Assembly: GCA_028554795.2 (NCBI GenBank)
Contig: CM068825.1
Location: 91,322,951 to 91,386,950 of the forward strand
From: Sinohyriopsis cumingii
Taxonomy: Eukaryota; Mollusca; Bivalvia; Unionida; Unionidae
Direction of reading: 5' to 3'
Length of the DNA: 64,000 bases
Position numbers and translations under genes: made by a program. The notes under the pieces were generated by a model that searched no databases, was not told the origin of the DNA, and saw only the letters and a program-made list of their open reading frames with translations. Shown in pieces: positions 27,979-38,833 of the stretch (position 1 is the stretch's first letter; every line of letters starts with the position of its first letter).

Positions 27979-28209
27979 ATGTGGACCACAGTCGAATCAT
28001 CTGCCCTTGTGTCTTCAATGATGTTTAGGACGGACATGCTCATGTATGTCCGGTCCAAGTGGACCGTTGTCGACAAGTCAGACACCAGTCTGTGGATACG
28101 AAGAGTGTACGTAGAAAGACAAGGTTGCCTGAAGAGGACACTGATTTATGGCCCTCGAGTAAGACGCAGCTTGAGGACAAGAAGATGCCGCAGATGCCCT
28201 TTATGTTAA
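27979..28209 (+). CDS. Small Arg-rich accessory protein, unrecognised
   Basis: 76 residues. A Met/Ser-rich N-terminus, a probable beta-rich centre (MLMYVRSKWTVV, SLWIRRVYVERQGCLKRTL) and an Arg-rich end (RVRRSLRTRRCRRCPLC) that could act as a nuclear signal or RNA-binding arm. Compared with B (41555-41788) most changes fall at third codon positions in this frame, which supports this strand as coding although the opposite strand is also open. It ends 24 nt before a perfect histone-type stem-loop. Not a histone and no known family. Confidence 0.7.
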   Translation: MWTTVESSALVSSMMFRTDMLMYVRSKWTVVDKSDTSLWIRRVYVERQGCLKRTLIYGPRVRRSLRTRRCRRCPLC

Positions 28210-28228
28210 TGGATACATTAACATAAAC

Positions 28229-28273
28229 CCAAAGGCCCTTTTCAGGGCCACCCATATTTCTCGAAAAGAGGAT
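28229..28273 (+). terminator. Histone-type mRNA 3' stem-loop
   Basis: CCAAAGGCCC, TTTC, AGGGCC (stem-loop 28234-28249), ACCCA at 28250-28254, then TCTCGAAAAGAGG. It matches the metazoan histone consensus at every position I know of. It follows the gene ending at 28209. Confidence 0.93.
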
Positions 28274-28618
28274 GACTTTCAATTGCCTACCCCTTTTTTA
28301 AAAAAAAATTTTATTTTAAAAATTTAAAAAAAAAATCAAAAAAAAATCCCATATTCAATTTCCCTTGACGCTAGACAGTCCCACGATTTATTCCCATGTT
28401 AATTTCCCCTTGTCGCTCAACAGTCCCAAAATCTATTTCCCATGTTAATTTCCCCTTGTCGCTCAACAGTCCCACAATTTTTTCTCCATGTTAATTTCCC
28501 TTGTCGCCAGAGTGTCCCACGATTTTTCTCCATGTTAATTTTCCATTGTCGCCAGAGTGTCCCAGGGGTCTCTGTAATGCTAATTCCCATTGTCGCTAGG
28601 GTATCCCACTTCACTACT
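28229..28618 (-). repeat. Right inverted terminal repeat of A
   Basis: Mirror of 8237-8635, with about six sub-repeat units and the A/T-rich zone. It is slightly shorter than the left copy because of homopolymer length. The inner edge coincides with the stem-loop of the adjacent gene. Confidence 0.95.
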
Positions 28619-28624
28619 TACGGA

Positions 28625-30138
28625 TCCAAATCCCAAATGCATACGATTATAAGCCACGTTAACCCCACAGGTGCAGTTCTCATGACTCACCCTAATACCC
28701 AACTACTACACCGCCGTTATTGATCGCGACTACAATTTATTCGACGATATAATAGCGCAAATGTTGTCAGGTCAACCACGTTTTTGGTTATACCAAGAAC
28801 TTTTCGCGACTATGACAACAGAAAACGACAGAGAGCTTCCGTGTATTAACAGCGAAAATAACAATAATCGCTGGTCGAAACAAAGCTTCGGGTCATCGAA
28901 GAAGCCATTTCTAAGACTTTAAAGGGCGTTTGTATCGAAGATGAAGAGTTCTGCAGCATTCTCGTCGAATTTGACAGATACCGCGATGAAAAAGTTCAAA
29001 GATCCGAGAATGAGGCGTATGCTTCCATTAAACTAACCTAACGAACCAACGCAAGAACTATGCGCTAAAGGTAAAATAGTGTTAGCCGCACACTATCCCT
29101 TGCATGGCAAGCTAGATTATTGCCAGAGCCGTTTGTGTACCTCCAACCATCACAGACGCCGACAATCGCTCTGCGCGACTGTCATTAGAGCAATGACGAA
29201 CACTGCGACCTGATTTTTGGGTGAGGGGCTGATATCACATATTCTTTAAAAGTTCCAATTTTCTGCATGCAAATTTGATTGCACACATCGGTGTATATTT
29301 TATACACTTACCGGTATTTGTCTTGGCTGTGCAGCTACCGTCGGCTGAAGGGTTCTTTTGGTGACATGTAGATTATATTGCCTGAGCAAATCATATGTTT
29401 GGTGACTTGTAAATCCACCTGGAATAGCACAATCATTTATCCTATTGCCATTTTGAAGTTCGCGCTTGATTTGGCCTGTTACCAATTATTGGCATGTGTC
29501 TAAAGTGTACGCGGTTTTGTTCCGGAATGATTTATGTGCAGCGAAATTGCATATTTTAATGAACAGGTGCCGTCATACCCACAACATCGTCCTTCAGTAT
29601 CAACACAGATTTGTGGGGTTGATTTATCGGACTAGGCGATTGCAGCCAAAGTATCCAACCATATTAAGTAACAAACAAAAAACAACAGTGCCCACGAAAG
29701 AAAAATAGTAAGCCTCAAATTAAATAAACAGCACCTAAAGATCAAGTTACCCGAATCACTGCAAGGTTGTTCTAGCGGTTATCACAAAGCAAAACGGAAA
29801 CTGGTGAGCTGTAGAGAGACGCATCGCCTAATTGGTTCTTTTCTATCTTTTTAAAAAAAGATTCTTTCAGGCCTATTCAAGATTTTGATGTGAGCCTGAC
29901 TAGATCATATTATTCTTATATCCTGCTGATACTGATGCAGACAATTTTTTATTATTATTTTGCTGTGTTTATCTCACCGAACTGAGCAAAACTAATAATT
30001 TAACCATTCAATTAAATTATTTATTTAATGCTGAAAAATCATTCTCAAGTCACACGCATTTCCATGCACCCAAAAACCTTAAAAATGACAGAAACGATAA
30101 AAAATGAAATGTTTTCAGAACCCGTCAGGAGGAAACTG
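28625..30138. other. Spacer between elements A and C
   Basis: No gene is supported. Around 28715-29040 short plus-strand segments look coding-like in changing frames (for example DYNLFDDIIAQMLSGQPRFW and CIEDEEFCSILVEF) but match no family I know. They may be an old coding relic into which A inserted. The rest, including a minus-strand frame at 29300-29485, is unassigned. Confidence 0.35.
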
Positions 30139-30416
30139 AGCAGCAGAGAGGGTGAAAAGACCTTTTCATGAAACGTCATTTGTGGGAAAAAAAGGCTTCC
30201 TACGAAAACGAAAGAAAAAAAAAGTCAATAACACCAAACCGAAGCCTCTAACTTACCGAGAGTTTCTCTAATTGGGTTAGTTTTTTTAAACTTTATCTTG
30301 GTCGTTCGTGTTTTTCTAAATTTGTATGTGCGTTCGTTTACCCGCCGCTCGTTTCATTCAGGTCGCACCCTTTCTGTTGCCATAAATATATGAGTAATTA
30401 AATCATTATTATATCA
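30139..30416 (+). repeat. Left inverted terminal repeat of C
   Basis: Reverse-complement match to 62055-62331 with scattered differences. Shared blocks include AGAAACTC then GGTAAGTTAGAGGCTTCG, and AAACGAACGCACATACAAAT. Not related to the ends of A and B. Confidence 0.85.
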
Positions 30417-30712
30417 GTCTCACAACCAAATATTTTATCAGGACCTATATGATATCGTGATCGAGGATCATGCACATTTATTGTCATAAATCCGTGTGGA
30501 GTAGATTGTGCTTTTGAAAATAAGTTTTTGAATCTAATCATATCCATATCCCCACTACGCCAAGTCTGATGAATAGTTCGCAGAGTATGTGTATCAACTC
30601 CATTAAACACAACTAAAATATTACAGTTATCTCTGATCACTTTAGATATTTGTGTATATCGCTGAGTAACATAAACAATCAAATCCAGCAAGGATATTTT
30701 CTCGAGGCACAC
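30398..30712 (-). pseudogene. Packaging-ATPase fragment (element C)
   Basis: 104-residue fragment with VYVTQRYTQISKVIRDNCN, which fits the sensor region of FtsK/HerA packaging ATPases, followed by a PHGFMTINVHDPRSRYHIG segment typical of the C-terminal part. No Walker motifs are seen nearby. Fossil fragment of the C genome. Confidence 0.6.
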
Positions 30713-30799
30713 ACAAAATCATAGACTTATATACAATGATCGAAACAAGGAATAAATGCAAATGGTTTATGATAGGCTCTACAACTACTTGTGACAAAT

Positions 30800-30985
30800 C
30801 TTGTGTAAACGAATTCTGTGGATATCATTTAAAAGTGAACGGAGAGGGAGTTTAGGACCAAAACCGTGTCCGAAGTGTGGTGTTGGAGTAGAGGAGAAAC
30901 GCATCTGTGTGTGCAATGTTGTGGTAAAAAATACAGAGAACTGAAAAGATATTATGATAAAATATATCACTGATAGTAAAGAAAA
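30800..30985 (+). pseudogene. Cys-rich small-protein remnant (element C)
   Basis: Plus-strand remnant with PCPKCGVGVEEKRIC, a CxxC-type zinc-binding look. Short and decayed; identity unknown. Confidence 0.35.
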
Positions 30986-31059
30986 GGTTTTAAGAAACGC
31001 TGAAGACTATCTTGCTAGATTTTCAAAATAATAATCCTAAAAAATAATATTATTTATAA

Positions 31060-31510
31060 ATGGAACAAAAAGAATTTGTAAAAGATCATATCATAAAGAA
31101 TTACGAGGCATCTCGTGATGGCATGATCAAGAACTGGCGACTAAAAAAGTCAGTCGGTACTGTCACTAATACTGGTTATCTAATGTTTTGTGTTGATGGA
31201 AAGAAAAAATATCACTCTCATAAATTTAGTTAAGAATGTTATCACGGAGTAATCGAAGATGGCCTTGTGATCGATCATATTGATTCAAATCCCAAAAAAT
31301 AATGATTTGTGTAGTTTGAGATCTTTTACATAGAGCCATAATTGCAGATTTTGAAATACTGGAAGATGTACAACAATTGGAAAAAAAAAACGATTGAATC
31401 CGTAAGTACAGAGACTGGTAAAGAAATGGTATTTAAATCAATAAACGCAGCTGGCAAATATACAAATCTGCTTTCTCTAAGAAATATAAACAAATGATAA
31501 CTTTTCATTA
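31060..31510 (+). pseudogene. HNH homing-endonuclease-like remnant (element C)
   Basis: Plus-strand pieces in the order expected for a NUMOD/HNH nuclease: an N-terminal part with NWRLKKSVGTVTNTGYLMF and HSHKFS, then LVIDHIDSNP (the HNH core motif) and finally SVSTETGKEMVFKSINAAGK, a NUMOD1-like DNA-binding repeat. Such enzymes are common in phages and giant viruses. It is broken, several breaks. Lies just inside the left end of C. Confidence 0.6.
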
Positions 31511-31559
31511 TTGTTGAAGGGTCTGTCAAGCTAAGATTTATATCTCCGGTGGAGTACAA

Positions 31560-32415
31560 ATATATGATAATTTAACCATCTGTGTGAGAATTAGTATCAG
31601 TGAAGTAATATAATATTGTAATGGTTCTAATTAGTGAAAGGATATCTACATCTTGATGTCATCTTCGTTGACAAAAACAAGGTAGAAAATCAATAAGTAA
31701 CGCGTGATTGTAATACAGTTGAGTTATTTTTAGATCTGTAGGTAAACAGTATACAGACCTCAATGTACCTCAACCTTGACAGAGTAAAGGGCAGAAATAT
31801 ACGTGCCTATTATTTTAATACAATGTGTTCTGGAAAATGAAAGTAAATTCATGCTGTAGTTTTACTCAGTATATAATATTTTATTCTCATTCAGATTTTT
31901 TTCTTATAATAATCATCTGCAGGAAATCCAGCTTAGGTAACTTTATAATAATGTCTGAAACATATCTGTAAGGTTGGAACATAGCGTATTTCTAGCTTGG
32001 CTGATTCTCATACTTGGGATTCTGTGTTCGAAACTCGTGACTGACATACTGTCGACGGTGGCGATATTTCGCAATTTTTTCATTGAAACAAAAAAATACA
32101 ACCTCCCCGCCATGTCACCGCATGGTGGGTGATCTTTTGCACTCTCCCGAGGTTGATTATGGTGTGCATGTGTATGTGCGTGTGAAGAAATCTGTTGAAT
32201 GTAGAGAAGGCTCCCGTATATGTATTGTTCCGTCCATAAAACAAAAAGTACATGCTGCGCCGTCCTTAGAATTATGTTATAGAATTAATATTATATGTAT
32301 TGTGCCGTCCTTAAAACTAACATTATATGTTGTGCCGTCCAAAACAAAAAAGGTCGATGTTGGTTTAAAACCGCCAACGATGACCTAATATATTTTATTT
32401 TAAAAATATATTTAT
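31560..32415. other. AT-rich stretch inside C
   Basis: No convincing gene. A GTGTTCGAAACTC near 32020 resembles a tRNA B-box, so a SINE fragment (about 31970-32400) is possible. It carries repeated TATTGTGCCGTCC/TTGTTCCGTCC blocks at about 32220-32340. Confidence 0.35.
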
Positions 32416-32419
32416 TATA

Positions 32420-32850
32420 TAATGAATTATGAAAATATTAATGATATTATTTCTGCAATAAGAATATAAAAAAGTATTTGCGATTTTGAATCATTATAGA
32501 CACGTAAGTTTGAAGATAGATATACACTACCAGCGGAGCACAGATTTATTGAGCTCATCAAACAAGTTATGTTCTAATCTTTGGCTGCTGTGAAAGATAC
32601 GGAAGTTAAAAGATTCGTATCGCTTTCGAGCGTGATCGATAAAATTACATCATAATTAGCTCACGAATAAGAAACGAAAAACATTTTTAACACGCGCGTG
32701 AGGCAGTTGAAAAAGTTTATGTCAGATCGTGAAAATGAAAACAATGAAAAATTTATTAGCGAAAGTGAAAGTAGTGACGAAAGTCAAAATAGTAAAGGGG
32801 ATTTTGAAAGTGAAAGTATTGACAACGTCACTGATGAAAATGAAAGTTAG
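32420..32850 (+). pseudogene. Acidic-protein remnant (element C)
   Basis: Plus-strand coding-like pieces with RYTLPAEHRFIELIKQV and an acidic Ser/Glu-rich end (FISESESSDESQNSK). Decayed; family unknown. Confidence 0.35.
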
Positions 32851-33149
32851 TTCAATGTCGCGGTCAATTATCTTCTGACTTTTATTCTACCTCAGAAATA
32901 AAAAAAATTCTGTTACAAATATATATTTTTATGAAATTATCATTATACAATTGTTCATCTTCAATATCATATCAATTGATTTAATTTCTTCTTCATGAGC
33001 AACAAAATTATTAGAGTTTATTGGATCAAGTTTGCGTAGAGTAAGATAATCATAACGAAGATCAGAATTCCATGGTTATTTCTTTCGATATTGTGGTTCA
33101 TTTAGATAAAAAAAATTCGTTAATAGAGAAATCATGTCGTTGATGTTCT

Positions 33150-35893
33150 GGCGGTCTTTTATACTTTGGAGCAAAGGTCAGTCCATTTTTCTGCCAATAC
33201 CGCCCTCCTCCTGGTAGAAAAAACAAGCTGGCTGACTCTCTCTTTTTGGAGCAGTTTCCGAATCTCCTGGACTATGGAAATTCCATAGGTGGCAACCTGA
33301 TTATTCTTGGAGATTTCAACTTTCACTTTGACTGTCCCGGAAACTCAAACACATCAAAACTCATAGATTCCTTTAATGTTTTCAACCTCAAGCAGTCAGT
33401 TAACCAACCCACCCATAAACGTGGTCACATTTTTAGACTGGATTCTTCATAGACCTGATGATAACATTCTACGGTCCTCCCTGGTATCCATGACCTTGCA
33501 TCAGATCACCTCTGCATTATATGCCATCTTGACGTATCAATCCCTAACCTTCCACCTTTATCTGCTACTAAGAGAAACCTCCGTATGATAAATAGAACCA
33601 GATTAATGCACAACATCCAAGCTAACCTAATAACTTGCTTACCTCCTACCGCAGAACAACTCGATAACTGTCTGCGTTCATTACTTGACAAACATGCCCC
33701 AGCTACCAAGTGCAGAGTATCAATTCAAAAGTGTTCTCCATGGTATAGCAGTGTTAGGGACCAGCTTCGCACAGCTATACGAGACCGCCGTAAAGCTGAG
33801 AGGCTTTGGCTTTCCACCAGACTCACTATTCATAAGCAAATCTATGAAGTCGCTAAGAAGAATGTCACAGATATAGTTCATGCAGCGAAATCAGCCCACT
33901 ACACTACTAAGATCATGGAAAGTTCCAGCTGCAAAGAGCTCTTCGAGATTACTAACAAGCTAATGTCAAGGAACAAATCAACACCACTTCCAACTACCTT
34001 CTCTCCAGTCGACCTTCCGGACATGTTTGCAAATTTCTTCCGTGACAAAGTACAAACCATTAGAGATAAGCTTGACACCACAATTTCAATTGACTCGTCG
34101 TCACCATACAGCTGGGATACAGAATTTGAGCGGCAACCATTAGCAGCATTTGAACCTGTCTCTATAGATTTCGTACGTACAATCGTGATGAAGAGTGCAC
34201 CAAAGTCATGTGAACTTGATCCAGTTCCAACATCACTGCTGCTTGAGTGGTTAGATCCAGTATTGCCTTCACTAACTGATGTTATTAATACCTCTCTCTC
34301 CTCTGGGGAATTCCCATCATTTTTAAAAACTGCCATTGTAAAGCCTCTGCTGAAGAAACCAAACACTAGACCATAACGATTTAAAGAACTACCGCGCAGT
34401 TCATGATCTCCCATTCATATAAAAATGTTAGAAAAGGTTGTTCTATCCCAGCTTGTATCTCATCTAAATTCAAACAGTCTTTTTAGCAATGTACAATCTA
34501 CATATCGCCCTTGCCACAGTACTGAAACTACTCTTCTAAAAGTAGTTAATGACATTCTCTCTGCGTTGGATAGCGGAAAGATTACAGTCCTTATCCTCCT
34601 TGATTTGTCTGCAGCATTTGACACAATAGACCATGATCTATTACTTCACCGTCTCCATCATGTATTTGGCATTCATGATACAGCCTTACTGTGGTTCAAG
34701 TCCTACTTGGTCAACAGGACACAAATTGTATCTGCAAATGGAATACACTCCAGCCCAGTTGATCTATGTTGTGGTGTTCCGCAGGGGTCTGTTCTTGGAC
34801 CTGTTCTCTTCATTGTGTACACTCAGTCGCTCTCAAGTGTCATAGATAATCATCCAGTGTCTCACCCATTGTACGCTGATGACACCCAAATATACAAATC
34901 TAGCCACCCAACTGAAGTTGACGCTACCATCCAAGGTGTAAAGAGGTACAGTTCTGATGTGAAATCGTGGATGACTTGTAACAAGTTGCAGATGAATGAT
35001 GATAAAACTGTGTCCATTCTGATCAGAACACAAAGACTTTCTCATTCACATCCTTTACCTCAAACAATAAATATCAGCAACGCCAACATTAAATTCACAC
35101 AATCAGTACGAAACCTAGGTGTTACTCTGGACAGTACTCTCACATTACACCAACATGTCATGAGCATATGCAAGGATGCATATCTTGAGCTGAGACGCAT
35201 CATCTCAATTCGCAAATATCTTTCAGTTGATGCCACTAAAACACTTGTGTGTTCATTAAGACTGGACTATTATAACTGAATTCTGTCTGGTTCATCTCAA
35301 TATCTACTCCATAAACTTCAGAATGTTCAAAACACAGCTGCTCGGATCATACTTAGAGTACCATGATCAGAGCACACCTCCCCGCTCCTCTGTACCCTAC
35401 ACTGGCTATCCATTCGATCCAGAATCAAACACAAAATTTGTTCTCTGTGCTACATTTCACTGTCGGACTGTAGTCCGACATATCTATCTGACCTCACCCA
35501 TGGGTACACACCAGCAAGATACTTACGCTCCTCTTCTGACAATCGTTTACTCATTATTCCCACTATGAAAACAAAGTCATATGGACAGCGTTCTTTTGCA
35601 TACCAGGGCCCAGCAACGTGGAATGAATTGCCCACTGAACTCAGACACAAAGATACAGTGATCACATTCAAGAGGGCTCTCAAAATTCACTTATTTCGAC
35701 AGCAAGAACAATGTTAAAGACCGAATAATGTTTCCTACCTGAAATATTCTCAGCATGTTTTTTATTTTTTAATGTTTTTCTAATTTCATGTTGTTTGTTT
35801 TTGTAATAATATTATTATGTTTCTTATCTTATAGGTGTTGTCTAATGTTGTAAAGCGCTTAGAGCTTCTAAAGATTAGGCGCAATACAAAGTC

Positions 35894-35926
<33 letters not shown>

Positions 35927-35930
35927 TCAC
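33150..35930 (+). mobile_element. CR1/L2-type LINE, 5'-truncated
   Basis: Non-LTR retrotransposon inserted in element C. It begins in the endonuclease domain (CQYRPPPGRKNKLADSLFL, LIILGDFNFHFD, 33165-33452), continues through the linker (33585-34376) and the reverse transcriptase (34425-35279) with motif A LLDLSAAFDTIDH, GVPQGSVLGPVLF and the catalytic YADDTQIY. It ends with the conserved C-terminal piece (GPATWNELPTELR). The 3' end is AT-rich and closes in an (ATT)n tail. The reading frame is interrupted by stops or frame changes near 33452, 34376, 35278 and 35365, so it is dead. No target duplication was resolved. Confidence 0.9.
35897..35927. repeat. (ATT)n LINE tail
   Basis: Microsatellite tail directly after the LINE 3' UTR (GCGCAATACAAAGTCCTC), as typical for CR1/L2-type elements. 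Confidence 0.85.
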
Positions 35931-36165
35931 GCCACCCTAACACACTTCTGATCGATAATTGATAAATGTCTACAACATAATCTAGAGAGTTCTTTTTTGT
36001 ATTGCAGCTGATAACGTTGGTTCGGGCACTATTATAGCTATTTTTTATTCTTGTCCAGTTATATATTTTATTCTGCGCTAGAAGTCATCACTGATTTGTC
36101 GGATTTGAAAATTACCTGTGGGAATTCTTATAACTTGCGAATCAGGAATTCCATCATCTTTATTT

Positions 36166-36880
36166 TTATTTGCAAATACCAGTGAAGTATTTGTTGGCAA
36201 TCCACCAAATGATTTTGGTCTGATATTTGGCCAGCTGTAATATAACTCGTAATTGTGCTAGCGTTATTTCTTTCGCTGGAATTGCAGTTGGAAAGTTAAT
36301 ACTAAATTCTGGATTAGTTGACCTTACTGATATCATCGTAGTTCTGACGGGGTTGACAGTCTGCTGAAGTAGCTCGTTCGGAGTTGACATTCTTATTTAA
36401 ATCCTGATTTTTTAAATCAGGCGTGGATTCTATCAAAGTCATTACTTCCTTGTAAATTTTAATCATCTCCGTGAACTGAAAATCTGATATTTTTCCCTCA
36501 CGAAGACTTGTTGATAATAACGAGGATAATTTGGAATATGTAACCGTCGATGTTTGTAATTTTATTTTATAATCATGCAATTTTGTGCTTGTACACGTGT
36601 ATATTTTTTTGCGATGATATTAAGAACACCGGCAATTGTTGTTGCAGTTAAAACCCAACTTGTTACAACTGCTGCTGATGTCACTGTTATTGTTGATAAT
36701 AATACGCCGGTTCCAGCAATAACAGCAAACGCCGAATATACAATCATGTCAACGACAGCTACGCGTCTGTGATATTTTTTACTTTTACTGTGTATTTGTC
36801 AACGACATTTTTTAGCTTCGTTTGCCACTCACGTGCTTGATTGTATCTAAAACGTTGAACGTTGATTGGGGAGCTCATTA
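36166..36880 (-). pseudogene. Membrane/coiled-coil protein of element C
   Basis: Minus strand: an N-terminal SSPINVQRFRYNQAREWQTK, a hydrophobic helix pair (about 36620-36740: IVYSAFAVIAGTGVLLS and VLTATTIAGVLNII), then a helical part with LSSLLSTSLREGKISDFQF. I recall similar proteins (short helix, membrane part, ISxALxDGxISxxEF) in other Polintons. Broken, one to three breaks. Role unknown. Confidence 0.5.
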
Positions 36881-36899
36881 TGTTTTAAGTAGGTGGTAG

Positions 36900-37950
36900 T
36901 TTATCGACTAATTCAAGACACCAATAATACAACATGGGTTTTTGCCTTTTTCTTCGGGTTCCACCACGAATATTCCGTCGTCGATTTGGTCTAGTGCTAC
37001 TAACATATATCCAAAGGACCCACTTAGTGGAAAACGCCGTGGAATCGTAGTAGATATTGTATATGTTGCAGTGTCGAGTACTAAAAATCTGTATAACCAG
37101 GTAACCTCAGCGCGATGTTTAACGGATTTATTGAGTGGTGACCGTAATGCTTTTCCAGACACTACTGTATGTACTACACTGTCGGTAATTATTTTTTTAT
37201 GTCAGAAAGTTTAATATCAATAACCGCTGGACTTTAAAAAATTCGTTAATGGCTATATTTGTGTTTCTACGAAAAATTTTAAACGCTTGTACATGATTAA
37301 AGTATTCAGGTCTAAATGTGGCCATTCCGTCATTGGTTGTCATTAACGAGTTCATCATGGGAATGTTGCTATCATCGACATATTTCTTCGTTGCAGCGTC
37401 ATGGTTTGATCCTGGTTCTCCAAGACCAATATTTTTTTTTATCACTCATATTGAGAGAACCAATCATTGTATCACCTGCGGTTAATAAACCATCATTGAT
37501 CTCAGTTCTGATCATGTTGTTGTTGCTGTCTACATATATTTCTGTTACCACATCATCATCTGATTTTGGTTCTCTCACTTTAATAATTGTATTTTTACTC
37601 CTATTGAGATCGCCGTACATAATATCTCCAATTATTCTGATACGTACATCAGTTTCTCCCAGATTGATAGAAGTGATTCATCTGAGTTTTTAATTTTGCC
37701 ATTTTAGTAAACACCACTAAGTTATCTTCTGTTGCATCTGGAACCCGCAGAATAATATCTGTCAACGGGATATTGCTCGTCTTTAATCGTCCTTGTTTGT
37801 CCTGAAAAACAACGATTTCATTTTGGTCCAAATTTGCAAGACTCAAAAGATTATCGAGTTCGTCCTTGACATCATCAAGGGTTGCATATTTAGATAAGTC
37901 GCCCTGCTGAGTTTTACTCAGGCGAGATCTTCCGTTAATATCTAATAATT
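36900..37950 (-). pseudogene. Phage-tail-fibre-like protein of element C
   Basis: Minus-strand pieces with NLVVF repeats (ENEIVVF/DNLVVF-like), GDLNRSKNTIIKVREPKSDDD and DKKNIGLGEPGSNHDAATKK followed by YVDD. LxNP/LxEPxxxxDAATKxYVD is the classic repeat of phage tail fibres and of some viral fibre-like proteins, where it forms trimeric shafts. In a Polinton relative it could be a vertex spike that binds cells. Broken, several breaks. Confidence 0.6.
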
Positions 37951-38082
37951 ATACTTTAAGATCTGTTTAAAACGATTAGCGGCTACTTGTATACTCATGC
38001 ACTACTTTATGAGGCGGTAATGTTGATTTTGATACAGAGTCGAGTACAGCAATTACTTCATGACCAAATATTGACGGATCGG

Positions 38083-38395
38083 TTATGGTTTTTGTTGGTA
38101 ATGTTGGATTTTTATTGATTTTACGTAACTTATAAATATTTTTGGTGGAGCCAACCCATATGAATCAAAATAAACAGTTCTGCTTGGATCGATTGCGTTT
38201 GCAACCCAATGAGTACCAAGACAGAAACTATTATCAAGATTAATAATACCTGTTTCAGTATTATTTGGTTGTTTTGGTAATCGATCACGCATAAAAACAC
38301 CTCTGAAGCTTTTTGTTTTTATTTTTTTTAGCAGCATCAAGTAAATCAAAATTTGACATTGGACGGATTAACGAAGTGTTCCTGGAAGTATCAAG
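38083..38395 (-). pseudogene. PRO: Adenain-like protease remnant (element C)
   Basis: Contains FCLGTHWVANAIDPSRTVYF then DSYGL, the catalytic His and Asp region of Polinton proteases, as in A and B but diverged. Only the first half of the family is recognisable. Broken. Confidence 0.7.
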
Positions 38396-38429
38396 CCTTT
38401 CCTGTATCGATAAGGGGTTCCTGGTAATC

Positions 38430-38813
38430 TTAAACCTTTCCCTCTTTTTTAAATCCTTGTCTTGTTGCTTTTTTAAATGCCATTCCAGCAGCAGTTCCAA
38501 CAGCACCAAGTGCAGATGATTTTACTGCAGCTGGAGCTTCAGCGGCTATTAGCGCTGGTATAGCTGCCGGAAGTGGAAATATACCGCCTGTTTTAATTGA
38601 GTCTTTAACCGCACCAGCAGAAAGATTGAGTTTAACACCTTTTCTTGATTGTTTGGCGCTATTGAAATGCCTAAGTTGACGTTCTGACAATGATAGTTTA
38701 ATTTGACCACCCGTGATCTGATTTTTTTTTAGTGATATTTTTATTCTGCAGTTCTTTGCTAAATTTGATTGAAACTTTTTAATCTGACCAGGAGTCACAT
38801 GATGATATGACAT
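38430..38813 (-). CDS. Small capsid-associated protein of element C
   Basis: 127 residues: SYHHVTPGQIKKFQSNLAKN, then SLSERQLRHFNSAKQSRKGV and LNLSAGAVKDS, and an Ala/Gly-rich hydrophobic segment (GGIFPLPAAIPALIAAEA). Repeated LS-x2-Q elements before a GGxxP hydrophobic part are what I remember for a small protein adjacent to capsid genes in animal Polintons of this lineage. Possibly membrane-active. The frame is open, but neighbouring genes are broken. Confidence 0.55.
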   Translation of the reverse strand: MSYHHVTPGQIKKFQSNLAKNCRIKISLKKNQITGGQIKLSLSERQLRHFNSAKQSRKGVKLNLSAGAVKDSIKTGGIFPLPAAIPALIAAEAPAAVKSSALGAVGTAAGMAFKKATRQGFKKEGKV

Positions 38814-38833
38814 AAATATCGTGAGCGATTTAA

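Larger units (their letters stand above)
8237..28618 (-). mobile_element. Polinton/Maverick element A (20.4 kb)
   Basis: The ends are inverted repeats starting AGTAGTGAAGTGGGATAC and are flanked by a 6-bp direct repeat TACGGA (8231-8236 and 28619-28624). A 6-bp duplication is the hallmark of Polinton integration. Inside are protein-primed DNA polymerase B, packaging ATPase, integrase with chromodomain, protease, major and minor capsid genes, and accessory genes at both ends. Most genes read on the minus strand. Overall it is nearly complete in gene content with roughly six to eight breaks; the major capsid, ATPase and protease frames look whole. The intact duplication and clear ends suggest a fairly young insertion. 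Confidence 0.97.

Noticed and set aside
27900-28085. Minus-strand open frame over the Arg-rich gene, also open in B (41682-41867)
   Set aside because: It runs into the promoter, and differences between A and B fit coding on the other strand.
27979-28209. Possible histone gene because of the histone-type 3' end
   Set aside because: The protein shows no histone fold or tail motif and is only 76 residues long; only the regulation looks histone-like.
28442-28723. Plus-strand frame in the right terminal repeat of A, and its relatives at 8100-8438 and 41105-41443
   Set aside because: Chance frames through terminal sub-repeats.
32083-32388. 101-residue frame in element C
   Set aside because: Made of repeated short blocks without domain; more likely repeat sequence.
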